DNA of 64,000 bases, taken from assembly GCA_002371705.1 (NCBI GenBank), contig DFGI01000096.1:20877-84876 (forward strand), read 5' to 3'. Position numbers and translations under genes: made by a program. Below, piece after piece: positions 19,399-27,887 of the stretch. The first letter of the stretch is position 1. Each line of letters begins with the position of its first letter. Below the pieces are notes generated by a model. The model had not been told where the DNA came from, did not search any database, and was given only the letters and a program-made list of their open reading frames with translations. This stretch comes from Bacteroidales bacterium UBA3754. GTDB lineage: Bacteria; Bacteroidota; Bacteroidia; Bacteroidales; UBA1715.

Positions 19399-20442
19399 AT
19401 GGATTCTCAAATATATATAGGTCTGATGTCGGGCACGTCGGTTGACGGGCTGGATATGTGCGCAGCAACTTTTCAAAACAAAAACTACGAAATCATTGCG
19501 GCGGAAACGTGTTCCTATCCTGAAGATTTGCACAAAAAATTGCTCAACGCACACTTGTTAGGTGCATCGGAACTGGCACAACTCCATATAGACTTTGGCA
19601 CATTCTGCGGACAAAAAGTAAAAGAATTCATCAGCAAAAAACATATAAACGCTTCATACATAGCAAGCCACGGACAAACGGTGTTCCACACGCCACACAC
19701 AGGACTCACACTCCAAATTGGCTCAGGGGCGCATATCGCCGCCGAAAGTGGCATCTCCACCATCTGCGATTTCCGAATCCTCGATGTGGCTATGGGCGGA
19801 CAAGGCGCACCACTCGTACCAATTGGCGATGAACTGCTATTTTCTGAATATGATTATTGTCTCAACATTGGTGGGTTTGCAAATGTTTCCACAAATGAAA
19901 ACGGAACTCGAATCGCATGGGACATTTGCCCAGCAAACATCGTGCTGAACGCATTTGCCAAAACCTTCGGACAAGAATTCGACAAAAATGGGGAACTCGG
20001 GCAAAAAGGAACAATACACACCAAATTGCTTGACGCACTCAACGCATTGCCGTTTTATACCGAACAAGCACCCAAATCACTCGGACGGGAATGGGTTGAA
20101 ACCAACATACAACCATTAATACAAAGCGCTAATATTAGTATTGAAGACGCAATGCGCACCTACTACGAACATTGCGCAACACAAATCGGAAAAAATCTAC
20201 AAAAAGTGAATTCCAAGACACTTTGTACCGGCGGAGGCGTGAAAAACACATTTTTAATGCACCGAATCGCCCGACACACAAACTCCACTCTCATCATTCC
20301 CGACACACAATTAATCGACTACAAAGAAGCGTTGATTTTCGCATATTTAGGCTATCTGCGAATCAACCACCAACCAAACTGCTTGGCTTCGGTAACTGGA
20401 GCAAAACAAAACGTATGTGGAGGTGTTGTTTGGGAAGTGTAA
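19399..20442 (+). CDS. anmK: Anhydro-N-acetylmuramic acid kinase
   Basis: AnmK opens the 1,6-anhydro ring and phosphorylates anhMurNAc to MurNAc-6-phosphate in cell-wall recycling. The 347-residue length is slightly short but normal for Bacteroidota. The ATP-binding start GLMSGTSVDGLD (residues 8-19) is diagnostic. WDICPANIVLNAFA carries the expected catalytic Asp, and LCTGGGVKNTFLM is the second nucleotide-binding loop. The start ATG follows the tRNA terminator by 16 bases. The stop codon directly abuts that of the convergent DUF819 gene with no spacer. Confidence 0.95.
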   Translation: MDSQIYIGLMSGTSVDGLDMCAATFQNKNYEIIAAETCSYPEDLHKKLLNAHLLGASELAQLHIDFGTFCGQKVKEFISKKHINASYIASHGQTVFHTPHTGLTLQIGSGAHIAAESGISTICDFRILDVAMGGQGAPLVPIGDELLFSEYDYCLNIGGFANVSTNENGTRIAWDICPANIVLNAFAKTFGQEFDKNGELGQKGTIHTKLLDALNALPFYTEQAPKSLGREWVETNIQPLIQSANISIEDAMRTYYEHCATQIGKNLQKVNSKTLCTGGGVKNTFLMHRIARHTNSTLIIPDTQLIDYKEALIFAYLGYLRINHQPNCLASVTGAKQNVCGGVVWEV

Positions 20443-21618
20443 CTACAACATTCCCAGCACATACGCCAAAGCAAGACCAATATACGTTCCCACTGCATAG
20501 CCAACCAAACCAATAGCCAATCCACTCACCAGAACCTTCTTGTTGCCCATAGCCCCCACTACTGGCGGAATAAACGGAGGGGAACACAGTAGTCCTATAT
20601 TCGCAACCACAAACAAATCTCCCTCAATTTTGAAAATCTTACAAACTATAAAGTGCAGAAGAATGGAAACAAGCAACACAAACAGCACAAAATACACAAG
20701 TGTGACTATTGTCGTACGCAACATATAAAAATCGAACTGCGAGGCAACAACCACGCTGAACATAAGAATCAGCACCATTCCCATTTCGAACGTTTTCGGC
20801 AATTCCCTGATTTTCCTGCAAAACGAAGCACAGATTGCCAATGTCGTTACAGTTACAGTCACCACCATTTCGTTGATGCCTCCACAAACCGCATACGAAA
20901 GCCCGACTCCCACACCAACAAATGCAAGCGCAAGCAGTAGCGCTACAATAATTTTGGGGAGAATTTTCCCCGACAACATTCCGCTATAATCCTCCACATC
21001 GGTGATTTTCACCGATTCAGTCATATCCGACTCCACCGTTTTTGATTCATACGGCAGTAATTTACGAAACAAATGGTATCCACCACCCACAATAAACAAA
21101 ATCAAAGGAAATGTAATCAACATTTCTATGGTAAGCAGACAAGTCATTATTGTGGAATCAATATGCAAAGAGGCGCCAAGTGCCGCAAAATTCATAGTTC
21201 CTCCTGTGTAAATTCCAATCATCATTGCTGCCAAATCCGAAAAATTTTCAATTCCACAATCCCGAAACACGAAAAATCCCGAACATACAGCCACCACCAC
21301 CGCAAACAATCCTCCCACAAGCGCAATAATAGTTTTTGGTAACGATTTCGCCCACATTCGAAAATCAGAACTGAGCAACATCAACGGAATTGCCAATGGA
21401 ACCGTGCAATCCATAATCCACTTTTGAATACTGCGCATTGTCTCAGCCTCGGCACTACCCGACTCAAACACCGTCAAATTTGATAGGGATAGCACTATTC
21501 CCACCGCATACGCCATAATAACTGTACCAACCTTTTGCGCCCAACTCCATTTCTGAAACGCCCAAACAATAAGCATCGGCATACATAAATATATGAAGAC
21601 AATGAATCCTATCCGCAT
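20443..21618 (-). CDS. DUF819 (YjcL-type) membrane protein
   Basis: A polytopic inner-membrane protein of about 391 residues with ten or more hydrophobic segments, many Gly-rich. The segment IGIYTGGTMNFAALGASL near residue 140 and the C-terminal GLLCSPPFIPPVVGAMGNK motif match the DUF819 family, thought to be transporters, substrate unknown. I place the start at ATG 21618 because the longer frame begins at a TTG at 21633 that sits inside the TACTTTTG promoter element. Confidence 0.8.
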   Translation of the reverse strand: MRIGFIVFIYLCMPMLIVWAFQKWSWAQKVGTVIMAYAVGIVLSLSNLTVFESGSAEAETMRSIQKWIMDCTVPLAIPLMLLSSDFRMWAKSLPKTIIALVGGLFAVVVAVCSGFFVFRDCGIENFSDLAAMMIGIYTGGTMNFAALGASLHIDSTIMTCLLTIEMLITFPLILFIVGGGYHLFRKLLPYESKTVESDMTESVKITDVEDYSGMLSGKILPKIIVALLLALAFVGVGVGLSYAVCGGINEMVVTVTVTTLAICASFCRKIRELPKTFEMGMVLILMFSVVVASQFDFYMLRTTIVTLVYFVLFVLLVSILLHFIVCKIFKIEGDLFVVANIGLLCSPPFIPPVVGAMGNKKVLVSGLAIGLVGYAVGTYIGLALAYVLGML

Positions 21619-21630
21619 TACATTTTTTTT

Positions 21631-21638
21631 CAAAAGTA
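21631..21638 (-). promoter_or_regulatory. TACTTTTG promoter element for the DUF819 gene
   Basis: A perfect TAnnTTTG match on the minus strand, 12 bases before ATG 21618. It decides the start of the DUF819 gene. Confidence 0.55.
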
Positions 21639-21747
21639 CACGATTTTCACTATTTCAAATCAAAACAATAAATTTCTATAAAAAAAATCGCGCACAAACT
21701 AAAATTTTTCAAACTGATTATCAACCACTTACAAATTTTCTTAAAAT

Positions 21748-21774
21748 TTTTACCTATCAACACGGTAGGTTAAA
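21748..21774 (+). promoter_or_regulatory. Candidate operator upstream of metY
   Basis: An imperfect 27-base palindrome centred on 21761: arms ACCTA (21752-21756) and TAGGT (21766-21770), flanked symmetrically by TTT and AAA. It covers the place where the -33 element should be relative to the -7 box at 21786. An Rrf2 regulator gene lies two genes downstream and Rrf2 sites are often ACC/GGT palindromes, so autoregulated control of metY-cysK is a fair inference. Confidence 0.4.
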
Positions 21775-21785
21775 GGATTTTTATA

Positions 21786-21793
21786 TATATTTG
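21786..21793 (+). promoter_or_regulatory. TATATTTG promoter element for metY
   Basis: A perfect TAnnTTTG match 48 bases before the metY ATG. No TTTG is found at -33, which suits an activated or repressed promoter. A strong AGGAGG ribosome site lies at about 21831, unusual for this phylum. Confidence 0.6.
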
Positions 21794-21841
21794 CAATGTC
21801 AAATTAAACGAAAACGATAGATTATAAAATAGGAGGTTATT

Positions 21842-23131
21842 ATGAGCGAACAGAAGTACAAATTCGAAACATTACAGTTACACGTAGGTCAGGAACAAGC
21901 AGATCCGACATCGGATTCACGAGCAGTTCCAATTTATCAAACAACATCGTACGTGTTCCACAACTCAAAGCACGCCGCCGACCGATTTGGTCTTGCCGAT
22001 GCAGGAAATATTTATGGTAGATTAACAAACTCAACGCAGGATGTGTTGGAAAAACGAGTAGCAGCATTGGAAGGTGGCGTTGCCGCTTTGGCTTTGGCTT
22101 CTGGTGCAGCAGCAATCACTTATACCATACAAGCGCTGGCTCAAAAAGGCGACAATATTGTTGCTCAAAAAACAATTTACGGTGGTTCATACAATTTACT
22201 TGCGCACACGTTGCCACTTTACGGAATCGACACCACGTTTGTTGATGCGCACAACCTTTCTGAAGTTGCCCAGGCTATCAAACCAAACACAAAAGCAATT
22301 TATTTGGAAACATTGGGGAATCCAAACAGCGATATTCCTGATATTGACGCAATTGCGGAAATCGCCCACAAAAACAATATTCCACTTGTTATCGACAATA
22401 CCTTCGGAACACCGTATCTCATCCGCCCAATCGAACACGGAGCCGACATTGTGGTTCATTCCGCCACAAAATTCTTAGGTGGCCACGGCACAACGCTTGG
22501 CGGTATCATAGTTGACAGCGGTAAATTTGATTGGAAAAAAGCAGGAAAATATGCACCAATTGCCAATGCAAATCCAAGTTACCACGGAATTTCATTCGCC
22601 GATGCTGTTGGACCAGCCGCTTTCGTAACATACATCCGTGCAATTTTGCTCCGCGACCAAGGTGCGGCAATCAGCCCATTCAACGCATTCTTATTGCTCC
22701 AAGGCGTGGAAACACTTTCTCTTCGTTTGGAACGCCACGTTGAAAACACGAAAAAAGTTGTTGCATATCTAAAAAGCAACCCATTGGTGCAAAAAGTAAA
22801 CCATCCATCGCTTCCAGAGCATCCTAACCACGCATTATACGAACGGTATTTTCCAAATGGTGGCGCAAGCATATTCACTTTCGAAATAAAAGGAGGTAAA
22901 GAAGCTGCTTGGAAATTCATCGACAACTTAAAGATTTTCAGTCTTTTAGCAAACGTTGCAGATGTAAAATCGTTGGTAATCCACCCTGCTTCAACAACTC
23001 ATTCACAATTAAGTGACGAAGAACTTGCAGACCAAGGAATTACACAAGGTACAATTCGTCTTTCAATCGGAACAGAACATATTGACGATATTATCGCCGA
23101 TCTGGAAACTGGATTCCAAGCAATACAATAA
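21842..23131 (+). CDS. metY: O-acetylhomoserine sulfhydrylase (MetY type)
   Basis: A PLP enzyme of the Cys/Met metabolism family that makes homocysteine from O-acetylhomoserine and sulfide. The 429-residue length and the start KFETLQLHVGQEQADPTSDSRAVPIYQTTSY are characteristic of MetY rather than MetB/MetC. PLP contacts IYGRLTNSTQDVLEKR and the lysine in HSATKFLGGHG (about residue 210) are present, as is the C-terminal SIGTEHIDDIIADL. It heads a metY-cysK-rrf2 cluster of sulfur assimilation genes. Cystathionine gamma-synthase is less likely given length and insertions. Confidence 0.93.
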   Translation: MSEQKYKFETLQLHVGQEQADPTSDSRAVPIYQTTSYVFHNSKHAADRFGLADAGNIYGRLTNSTQDVLEKRVAALEGGVAALALASGAAAITYTIQALAQKGDNIVAQKTIYGGSYNLLAHTLPLYGIDTTFVDAHNLSEVAQAIKPNTKAIYLETLGNPNSDIPDIDAIAEIAHKNNIPLVIDNTFGTPYLIRPIEHGADIVVHSATKFLGGHGTTLGGIIVDSGKFDWKKAGKYAPIANANPSYHGISFADAVGPAAFVTYIRAILLRDQGAAISPFNAFLLLQGVETLSLRLERHVENTKKVVAYLKSNPLVQKVNHPSLPEHPNHALYERYFPNGGASIFTFEIKGGKEAAWKFIDNLKIFSLLANVADVKSLVIHPASTTHSQLSDEELADQGITQGTIRLSIGTEHIDDIIADLETGFQAIQ

Positions 23132-23180
23132 CAGAAAAACAAATAACTCATATTTCATAACTAATAACTCTTAAATAATT

Positions 23181-24113
23181 ATGGCACAGATATTTAAATC
23201 AGCAGATCAGTTAATAGGACACACTCCCCTATTGGAACTCACACATCTTGAACAAGCATATAATCTTGAAGCAAAGATTTATGCAAAATTGGAATATTTC
23301 AATCCTGCCGGCAGCGTGAAAGACCGTATTGCAAAGGCAATGATTGACGAAGCGGAAAAGTCGGGTAAACTCAAGAAAGATTCGGTGATTATTGAACCGA
23401 CAAGTGGAAACACTGGTATTGGACTTGCAAGCGTTGCGGCTGCACGCGGCTACCGAATCATCATCACTATGCCAGAAACGATGAGTGTGGAACGCCGCCA
23501 ACTTATGAAAGCCTATGGTGCGGAATTGGTTCTTTCCGATGGCACAAAAGGAATGAAAGGTGCTATTGCAAAAGCACAGGAATTAGCAGATTCTATTCCA
23601 AATAGCTTCATTCCAGGCCAATTCGTAAATCCAGCCAATCCAAAAGCTCATTTTGAAACCACTGGACCTGAAATTTTTGAGGATACCGACGGAGCTGTTG
23701 ATATTTTCGTTGCTGGCGTTGGAACTGGTGGAACTATCACAGGCGTAGGCCAATATTTGAAATCAAAGAAAGCAAGCGTAAAAGTAATTGCTGTTGAACC
23801 AGCCACATCAGCGGTACTTTCAACGGGCGTTGCTGGAGCCCACAAAATCCAAGGTATTGGCGCAGGTTTCGTTCCCGATGTGCTCGACACAAAAATCTAC
23901 GATGAAATTATTCCCGTGCAAAACGAAGATGCCTTTGCCACTGGGAAAGAAATTGGACACAAGGAAGGCGTGTTGGTTGGTATTTCGTCGGGAGCGGCTG
24001 TATGGGCAGCCTTGCAAGTAGCAAAACGTCCCGAAAATAAAGGGAAAAACATTGTCGTATTGCTTCCCGATACTGGCGACCGTTATCTTAGCACTCCATT
24101 ATTCGCTGACTAA
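23181..24113 (+). CDS. cysK: Cysteine synthase (O-acetylserine sulfhydrylase)
   Basis: CysK makes cysteine from O-acetylserine and sulfide with PLP. The 310 residues include the PLP lysine K47 in PAGSVKDRIA, the substrate loop EPTSGNTGIGLA, the phosphate-binding GTGGTITG (about 178) and the C-terminal PDTGDRYLSTPLF. It lies 49 bases after metY, in the same direction and without a promoter of its own that I can see, so the two are probably cotranscribed. A strong terminator follows. Confidence 0.96.
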   Translation: MAQIFKSADQLIGHTPLLELTHLEQAYNLEAKIYAKLEYFNPAGSVKDRIAKAMIDEAEKSGKLKKDSVIIEPTSGNTGIGLASVAAARGYRIIITMPETMSVERRQLMKAYGAELVLSDGTKGMKGAIAKAQELADSIPNSFIPGQFVNPANPKAHFETTGPEIFEDTDGAVDIFVAGVGTGGTITGVGQYLKSKKASVKVIAVEPATSAVLSTGVAGAHKIQGIGAGFVPDVLDTKIYDEIIPVQNEDAFATGKEIGHKEGVLVGISSGAAVWAALQVAKRPENKGKNIVVLLPDTGDRYLSTPLFAD

Positions 24114-24135
24114 CAGGCAGTTTCAATTGTTGAAT

Positions 24136-24176
24136 GCAAAAAGAATCGCTGCAAGGCTTGTGGTGATTCTTTTTGC
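24136..24176 (+). terminator. Intrinsic terminator after cysK
   Basis: A perfect 12-bp stem (GCAAAAAGAATC at 24136-24147, GATTCTTTTTGC at 24165-24176) with a 17-base loop. Its 3' arm contains the -33 TTTG of the rrf2 promoter, so terminator and promoter share bases. Confidence 0.8.
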
Positions 24177-24202
24177 GTTTTGTAAATAGTTACGTATCTT
24201 TG
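24172..24202 (+). promoter_or_regulatory. Full Bacteroidota promoter for the Rrf2 gene
   Basis: TTTG at 24172-24175, a 19-base spacer and TATCTTTG at 24195-24202 match the TTTG/TAnnTTTG consensus exactly. Confidence 0.7.
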
Positions 24203-24223
24203 TATGATTTTTAAAAATTAAGA

Positions 24224-24661
24224 ATGATGATTTCAACACGCGGCAGATATGCGATTAGAGTGATGATAGACTTGGCGGAACAAGGTTCGTCAAATTACAT
24301 CCGCTTGAAAGACATTTCCGAACGACAAGACATTTCCCTAAAATACCTCGAAAGCATTACCACAATGCTTTCCAAAGCTGGTTTAATCGACGGCGTTCAC
24401 GGACGCGGCGGCGGTTACAAACTCAACAGAACCCCTAACGATTACACTATTGGTGAAATTCTCCGCATTACCGAAGGAACGCTCGCTCCCGTAGCCTGCT
24501 TGGGTTGTGACGCAAAATACTGCGAACGCGAACCTATATGCAGAACACTTCCAATGTGGAAAGAATTATACCAAACCATAAACTCGTTTTTCGACAATTA
24601 TACTCTTGCCGATTTAATAAAAAAATCTCCTGAATTGGGATATTTCAACGCTTCGCTGTAA
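24224..24661 (+). CDS. Rrf2-family regulator, likely of cysteine metabolism
   Basis: A 145-residue Rrf2-type winged-helix regulator: MISTRGRYAIRVMIDLA start, recognition-helix region DISLKYLESITTMLSKAGL and wing HGRGGGYKLNR. Four cysteines at 92, 95, 100 and 106 (ACLGC, YC, IC) could hold an Fe-S cluster, as in IscR, or simply sense redox. Adjacent metY and cysK point to a CysR/CymR-like role rather than Fe-S assembly control; no isc or suf genes are in the window. ATG 24224 or 24227 are both possible. Confidence 0.8.
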   Translation: MMISTRGRYAIRVMIDLAEQGSSNYIRLKDISERQDISLKYLESITTMLSKAGLIDGVHGRGGGYKLNRTPNDYTIGEILRITEGTLAPVACLGCDAKYCEREPICRTLPMWKELYQTINSFFDNYTLADLIKKSPELGYFNASL

Positions 24662-24714
24662 ATCATCTTTTATGGCATCACTTTTGCATTGGTTATAGAA
24701 AAAATTTTAGAGCT

Positions 24715-25212
24715 ATGAAACAGATTCGTACAATTTTAATCTCGTCAATCGCAGTTATAACTACCTTTTTGACAACAAGTTGTGAAAGAGAATACATCAC
24801 AAAAGAGTATATCTCGGAATATTACAACGGTGCAAAAGTTTATACAAGGGAATACGCCATCCAAGGCAAGGATTGGCAAGTTGGCCACTACGACAATGGC
24901 AGAACGTATCTCTACGCTGAATGCGACAATCCCGACATCACCGACAATGTGATGAAAAACGGTGCCGTGTTAGGCTATCTTTGGTTCACCTACGACATTG
25001 AGAAAAACGCAAGTTCTTGGAATCTAATGCCGTATGTATATCCTTACACGTTCCAAAACGACGAAGGCAATTCTATAACTATTGGCGAAAACACTCGTTT
25101 TGAATACGAAAAAGGAACCGTGGTTTTCGTTGTGGAGGATTTGGATGGGTTTGAACCCGACGCAATGACCGATGAATTAATCTTCAAAGTCGTGGTGATT
25201 GAGAATTATTAA
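24715..25212 (+). CDS. Exported lipoprotein of unknown function
   Basis: A 165-residue protein with a signal peptide and lipobox (FLTTSC, Cys about 23). The mature part is rich in Tyr, Asp and Glu, with alternating strand-like stretches (YLWFTYDIEKN, VVFVVEDLDGF). I do not recognise a family. It sits 53 bases after the Rrf2 gene in the same direction. Its position suggests nothing definite about its role. Confidence 0.6.
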   Translation: MKQIRTILISSIAVITTFLTTSCEREYITKEYISEYYNGAKVYTREYAIQGKDWQVGHYDNGRTYLYAECDNPDITDNVMKNGAVLGYLWFTYDIEKNASSWNLMPYVYPYTFQNDEGNSITIGENTRFEYEKGTVVFVVEDLDGFEPDAMTDELIFKVVVIENY

Positions 25213-25226
25213 TCCATAACTTTTCA

Positions 25227-25234
25227 TACATTTG
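25227..25234 (+). promoter_or_regulatory. TACATTTG promoter element for xylB
   Basis: A perfect TAnnTTTG match 27 bases before the xylB ATG; no well-spaced -33 element. Confidence 0.5.
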
Positions 25235-25261
25235 TATTGTACAATAATTAATGTGTGAAAG

Positions 25262-26743
25262 ATGTATTTTTTAGGTTTCGACATTGGAAGTTCTTCGGTA
25301 AAAGTTTCGTTAGTCAACGCTGAATCAGGAAATTGCACTGCTTCAGCGTTTTATCCCAAACAAGAAATGCCCATTATTGCCAAACAAATTGGCTGGGCGG
25401 AACAAGAACCCGAAGAATGGTGGAAAAACCTAAAAATGGCTTTGGCGGAAGTTCTCAATACTGCACAAATCAACGTTAAAGAGATTTCAGCAATCGGTAT
25501 TTCATACCAAATGCACGGTTTAGTGTGTGTTGACAAAAACAAAAACGTGCTTCGTCCTGCCATCATCTGGTGCGACAGCCGTGCGGCAACCATTGGCGAT
25601 TCTGCATTCAATGCAATGGGAAAAGATCATTGCCTTTCGCATTTTCTGAACAGTCCGGGAAATTTTACCGCGTCGAAACTACGATGGATTAAGGAAAATG
25701 AACCTGAAACATACGAGAAAATCCACAAAATAATGTTGCCTGGCGACTACATCGCGATGAAACTTTCGGGCAAAGTGCAGACAACCATCAGCGGTCTTTC
25801 CGAAGGAATTTTGTGGGATTTCAAACAATGTGAGCCAGCCCAATCGCTTCTCGACCATTATGGCATAGATTATTCTCTGCTCGCCGACATTGTACCTACG
25901 TTTGGAAACCAATGTAAAATTAGCGAACAGGCAGCAAAGGAGTTGGGTTTGCATACCAACATAACCATCTCGTACCGTGCCGGCGACCAACCAAACAATG
26001 CGTTGTCGCTCAACGTGTTGAATCCAGGTGAAATTGCCACAACGGCAGGAACATCGGGCGTGGTGTATGGCGTGACCGACGAAATCAAATATGACCCGCT
26101 TTCGCGCGTAAATACATTTGCTCATGTAAACTACACCAAGGAACAAAATCGATTGGGTGTATTATTATGTATCAACGGAACGGGCATAATGAATTCTTGG
26201 ATTCATAAAAACATTTGTTCCACAACAACATACGACGAAATGAACCGTATGGCGGAAACTGTTTCAATCGGTTCCGACGGACTTTCGGTGCTTCCGTTCG
26301 GAAACGGAGCAGAACGAGTTTTGCAAAACAAAAATGTAAACGCTTCGGTTGTCGGTCTCAGTTTGACGAAACACACGACAAGCCATCTCATCCGTGCCAC
26401 GCACGAAGGAATTGCGTTTTCGTTTCACTACGGAATGGAGATAATGAAAACCATCGGCATCAATCCGTCGGTAATTCGTGCAGGCAAGGCAAATATGTTT
26501 TTAAGCCCGATTTTCCGAAGCACGTTGGCAAGCATTTCGGGAGCGACAATAGAACTCTACAACACCGATGGTTCGGTAGGTGCAGCCCGCGGAGCTGGAA
26601 TCGGATTAGGCTTCTATACAAACGCCGAAGAAGCATTTGCATCGCTACAAAAAATTGCAGTCATCGAACCCGATGTGGAAAATTCAACTGCGTATCAAGA
26701 TGCCTACAAACGATGGTCTGAAGCCATAAATCTCAGATTGTAA
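25262..26743 (+). CDS. xylB: Xylulokinase (FGGY family)
   Basis: XylB phosphorylates D-xylulose to xylulose-5-phosphate. The 493 residues show both FGGY lobes: FLGFDIGSSSVKVSLV at the N-terminus, SYQMHGLV and IIWCDSRA in the sugar site, GDQPNNALSLN (with the catalytic Asp) and TAGTSGVVYG for the phosphate, and RAGKANMFLSPIFRSTLA in the C-terminal lobe. SYQMHG strongly favours xylulokinase over glycerol or gluconate kinase. No xylose isomerase or transporter is adjacent, so the gene stands alone here. Confidence 0.88.
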   Translation: MYFLGFDIGSSSVKVSLVNAESGNCTASAFYPKQEMPIIAKQIGWAEQEPEEWWKNLKMALAEVLNTAQINVKEISAIGISYQMHGLVCVDKNKNVLRPAIIWCDSRAATIGDSAFNAMGKDHCLSHFLNSPGNFTASKLRWIKENEPETYEKIHKIMLPGDYIAMKLSGKVQTTISGLSEGILWDFKQCEPAQSLLDHYGIDYSLLADIVPTFGNQCKISEQAAKELGLHTNITISYRAGDQPNNALSLNVLNPGEIATTAGTSGVVYGVTDEIKYDPLSRVNTFAHVNYTKEQNRLGVLLCINGTGIMNSWIHKNICSTTTYDEMNRMAETVSIGSDGLSVLPFGNGAERVLQNKNVNASVVGLSLTKHTTSHLIRATHEGIAFSFHYGMEIMKTIGINPSVIRAGKANMFLSPIFRSTLASISGATIELYNTDGSVGAARGAGIGLGFYTNAEEAFASLQKIAVIEPDVENSTAYQDAYKRWSEAINLRL

Positions 26744-26753
26744 CAACAAAAAA

Positions 26754-26777
26754 AAGGACGGAATCACTTCCGTCCTT
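26754..26777 (-). terminator. Terminator between xylB and the SPFH gene
   Basis: A 10-bp stem AAGGACGGAA / TTCCGTCCTT with a 4-base loop. The T-run is best on the minus strand (eight A on +), so it mainly ends the SPFH transcript, with possible use by xylB. Confidence 0.7.
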
Positions 26778-26799
26778 ACCTATTTTTAAAAAATAAGGA

Positions 26800-27780
26800 T
26801 TATTTCTTCTTTGAATTTTCAATTACCGACATTGCAGTGGCAAGCACGCTGCTTACGTCCGTCATATTTTGCGGAATAATCATTGTGTTGTTTTCCTTTG
26901 CCAACTTGCCAAATTCATTCAAATACTGTTCGGCAATACGCAAGTTCACCGCCTCTGTACCATTCTCAGAACCGATTGCAGCTGCAATTTCGCGGAGACC
27001 CGTAGCGGTTGCACGGGCAATTTGTTCAATTTCACTCGCCTTACCTGCGGCTTCGTTCACACGACGTTGCTGTTCACCTTCGGAACGGGCAATCAACTCT
27101 TGCTTGTCGGCATTAGCCACGTTGATTTTTGCCTGCATTTCACCTTCGGATTTTGCAATCAATTCCTGACGGGCAGCCTCTGCCGCATTGATTTTCGCTT
27201 GTTTCGCACCTTCGGATTCTGCGATAATGGCACGTTTTTCACGTTCGGCACGCATTTGCTTTTCCATCGCGTCCTTGATGCTTTGCGGAGGCGTAATGTT
27301 CTTTACTTCGTAACGGGTGATTTTGATTCCCCACGAATCGCTTGCCTTGTCAACAGCAGAAACGATAACAGAATTAATAGAATCACGTTCCTCGAATGTC
27401 TTGTCGAGTTCCAATTTACCAATCACACTACGCATAGTGGTTTGTGCCAATTGAATTGATGCAAACGCATAATTATCAATACCATACGAAGCGTTTTTTG
27501 GATCCATCACCTGAAGATACATAATACCGTCAACCTCAACGGAAATGTTATCACGGGTGATACACGTCTGCGAAGGCACATCGATAGCCTGTTCTTTCAA
27601 CGAATGTTTGTATGCCACACGGTCGATGAACGGGATAATAATGTGGAAACCAGCCAAAAGCGTTTGGTGGTATTTACCAAGACGTTCAACAATATACGCC
27701 TCGCGCTGAGGCACGATTTTAAGACTTCCAGTAAGGACAAAGAATGCAAGAATGCAGACAGCAATAAGAAATGTTACCAT
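26800..27780 (-). CDS. SPFH/Band 7 (stomatin, QmcA-like) protein
   Basis: A 326-residue stomatin homologue: one N-terminal membrane helix (about 3-20), a Band 7 domain (IVPQREAYIVERLGKYHQTLLAGFHIIIPFIDRVAYKHSLKEQ... by pattern), then a long Ala/Glu coiled coil with EAARQELIAKSEGEMQAK repeats and a C-terminal helix. These form large oligomers at membrane microdomains. NfeD proteins are their usual operon partners; here the nfeD gene is on the same strand but 8.9 kb upstream, separated by accessory genes. It has its own TACATTTG element. Confidence 0.9.
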   Translation of the reverse strand: MVTFLIAVCILAFFVLTGSLKIVPQREAYIVERLGKYHQTLLAGFHIIIPFIDRVAYKHSLKEQAIDVPSQTCITRDNISVEVDGIMYLQVMDPKNASYGIDNYAFASIQLAQTTMRSVIGKLELDKTFEERDSINSVIVSAVDKASDSWGIKITRYEVKNITPPQSIKDAMEKQMRAEREKRAIIAESEGAKQAKINAAEAARQELIAKSEGEMQAKINVANADKQELIARSEGEQQRRVNEAAGKASEIEQIARATATGLREIAAAIGSENGTEAVNLRIAEQYLNEFGKLAKENNTMIIPQNMTDVSSVLATAMSVIENSKKK

Positions 27781-27804
27781 AGTTTTAAATTTTTAATATA
27801 TGTA

Positions 27805-27812
27805 CAAATGTA
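27805..27812 (-). promoter_or_regulatory. TACATTTG promoter element for the SPFH gene
   Basis: A perfect TAnnTTTG match, 24 bases before the ATG, with TTTG 15 bases further upstream (27828-27831). It allows expression without nfeD. Confidence 0.5.
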
Positions 27813-27853
27813 GGAAATGTTTTGAAACAAACCTCATTCGAATATATATTTTG

Positions 27854-27883
27854 TTGTAGAGACGATATGTATCGTCTCTACAA
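27854..27883. repeat. Palindrome GTAGAGACG type, 3' flank of the 2083-aa gene
   Basis: A 13-bp perfect stem (TTGTAGAGACGAT with ATCGTCTCTACAA) and a 4-base loop. The GTAGAGACG arm is the same as in the palindrome at the other end of the gene (34171-34198). Here it lies right after the stop codon and may act as a weak terminator. Confidence 0.75.
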
Positions 27884-27887
27884 GGGA

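Noticed and set aside
21634..21841. SAM or other riboswitch upstream of metY
   Set aside because: Only a short palindrome that lies upstream of the promoter box is seen; the 5' leader itself (21800-21841) is too short and unstructured.
22074..22478. 134-codon ORF in another frame of metY
   Set aside because: metY is unmistakable over the full length; the second frame has no start signal or domain.
26869..27459. 196-codon ORF on + opposite the SPFH gene
   Set aside because: Low-complexity Phe/Thr/Cys translation, a shadow of the coiled-coil codons.
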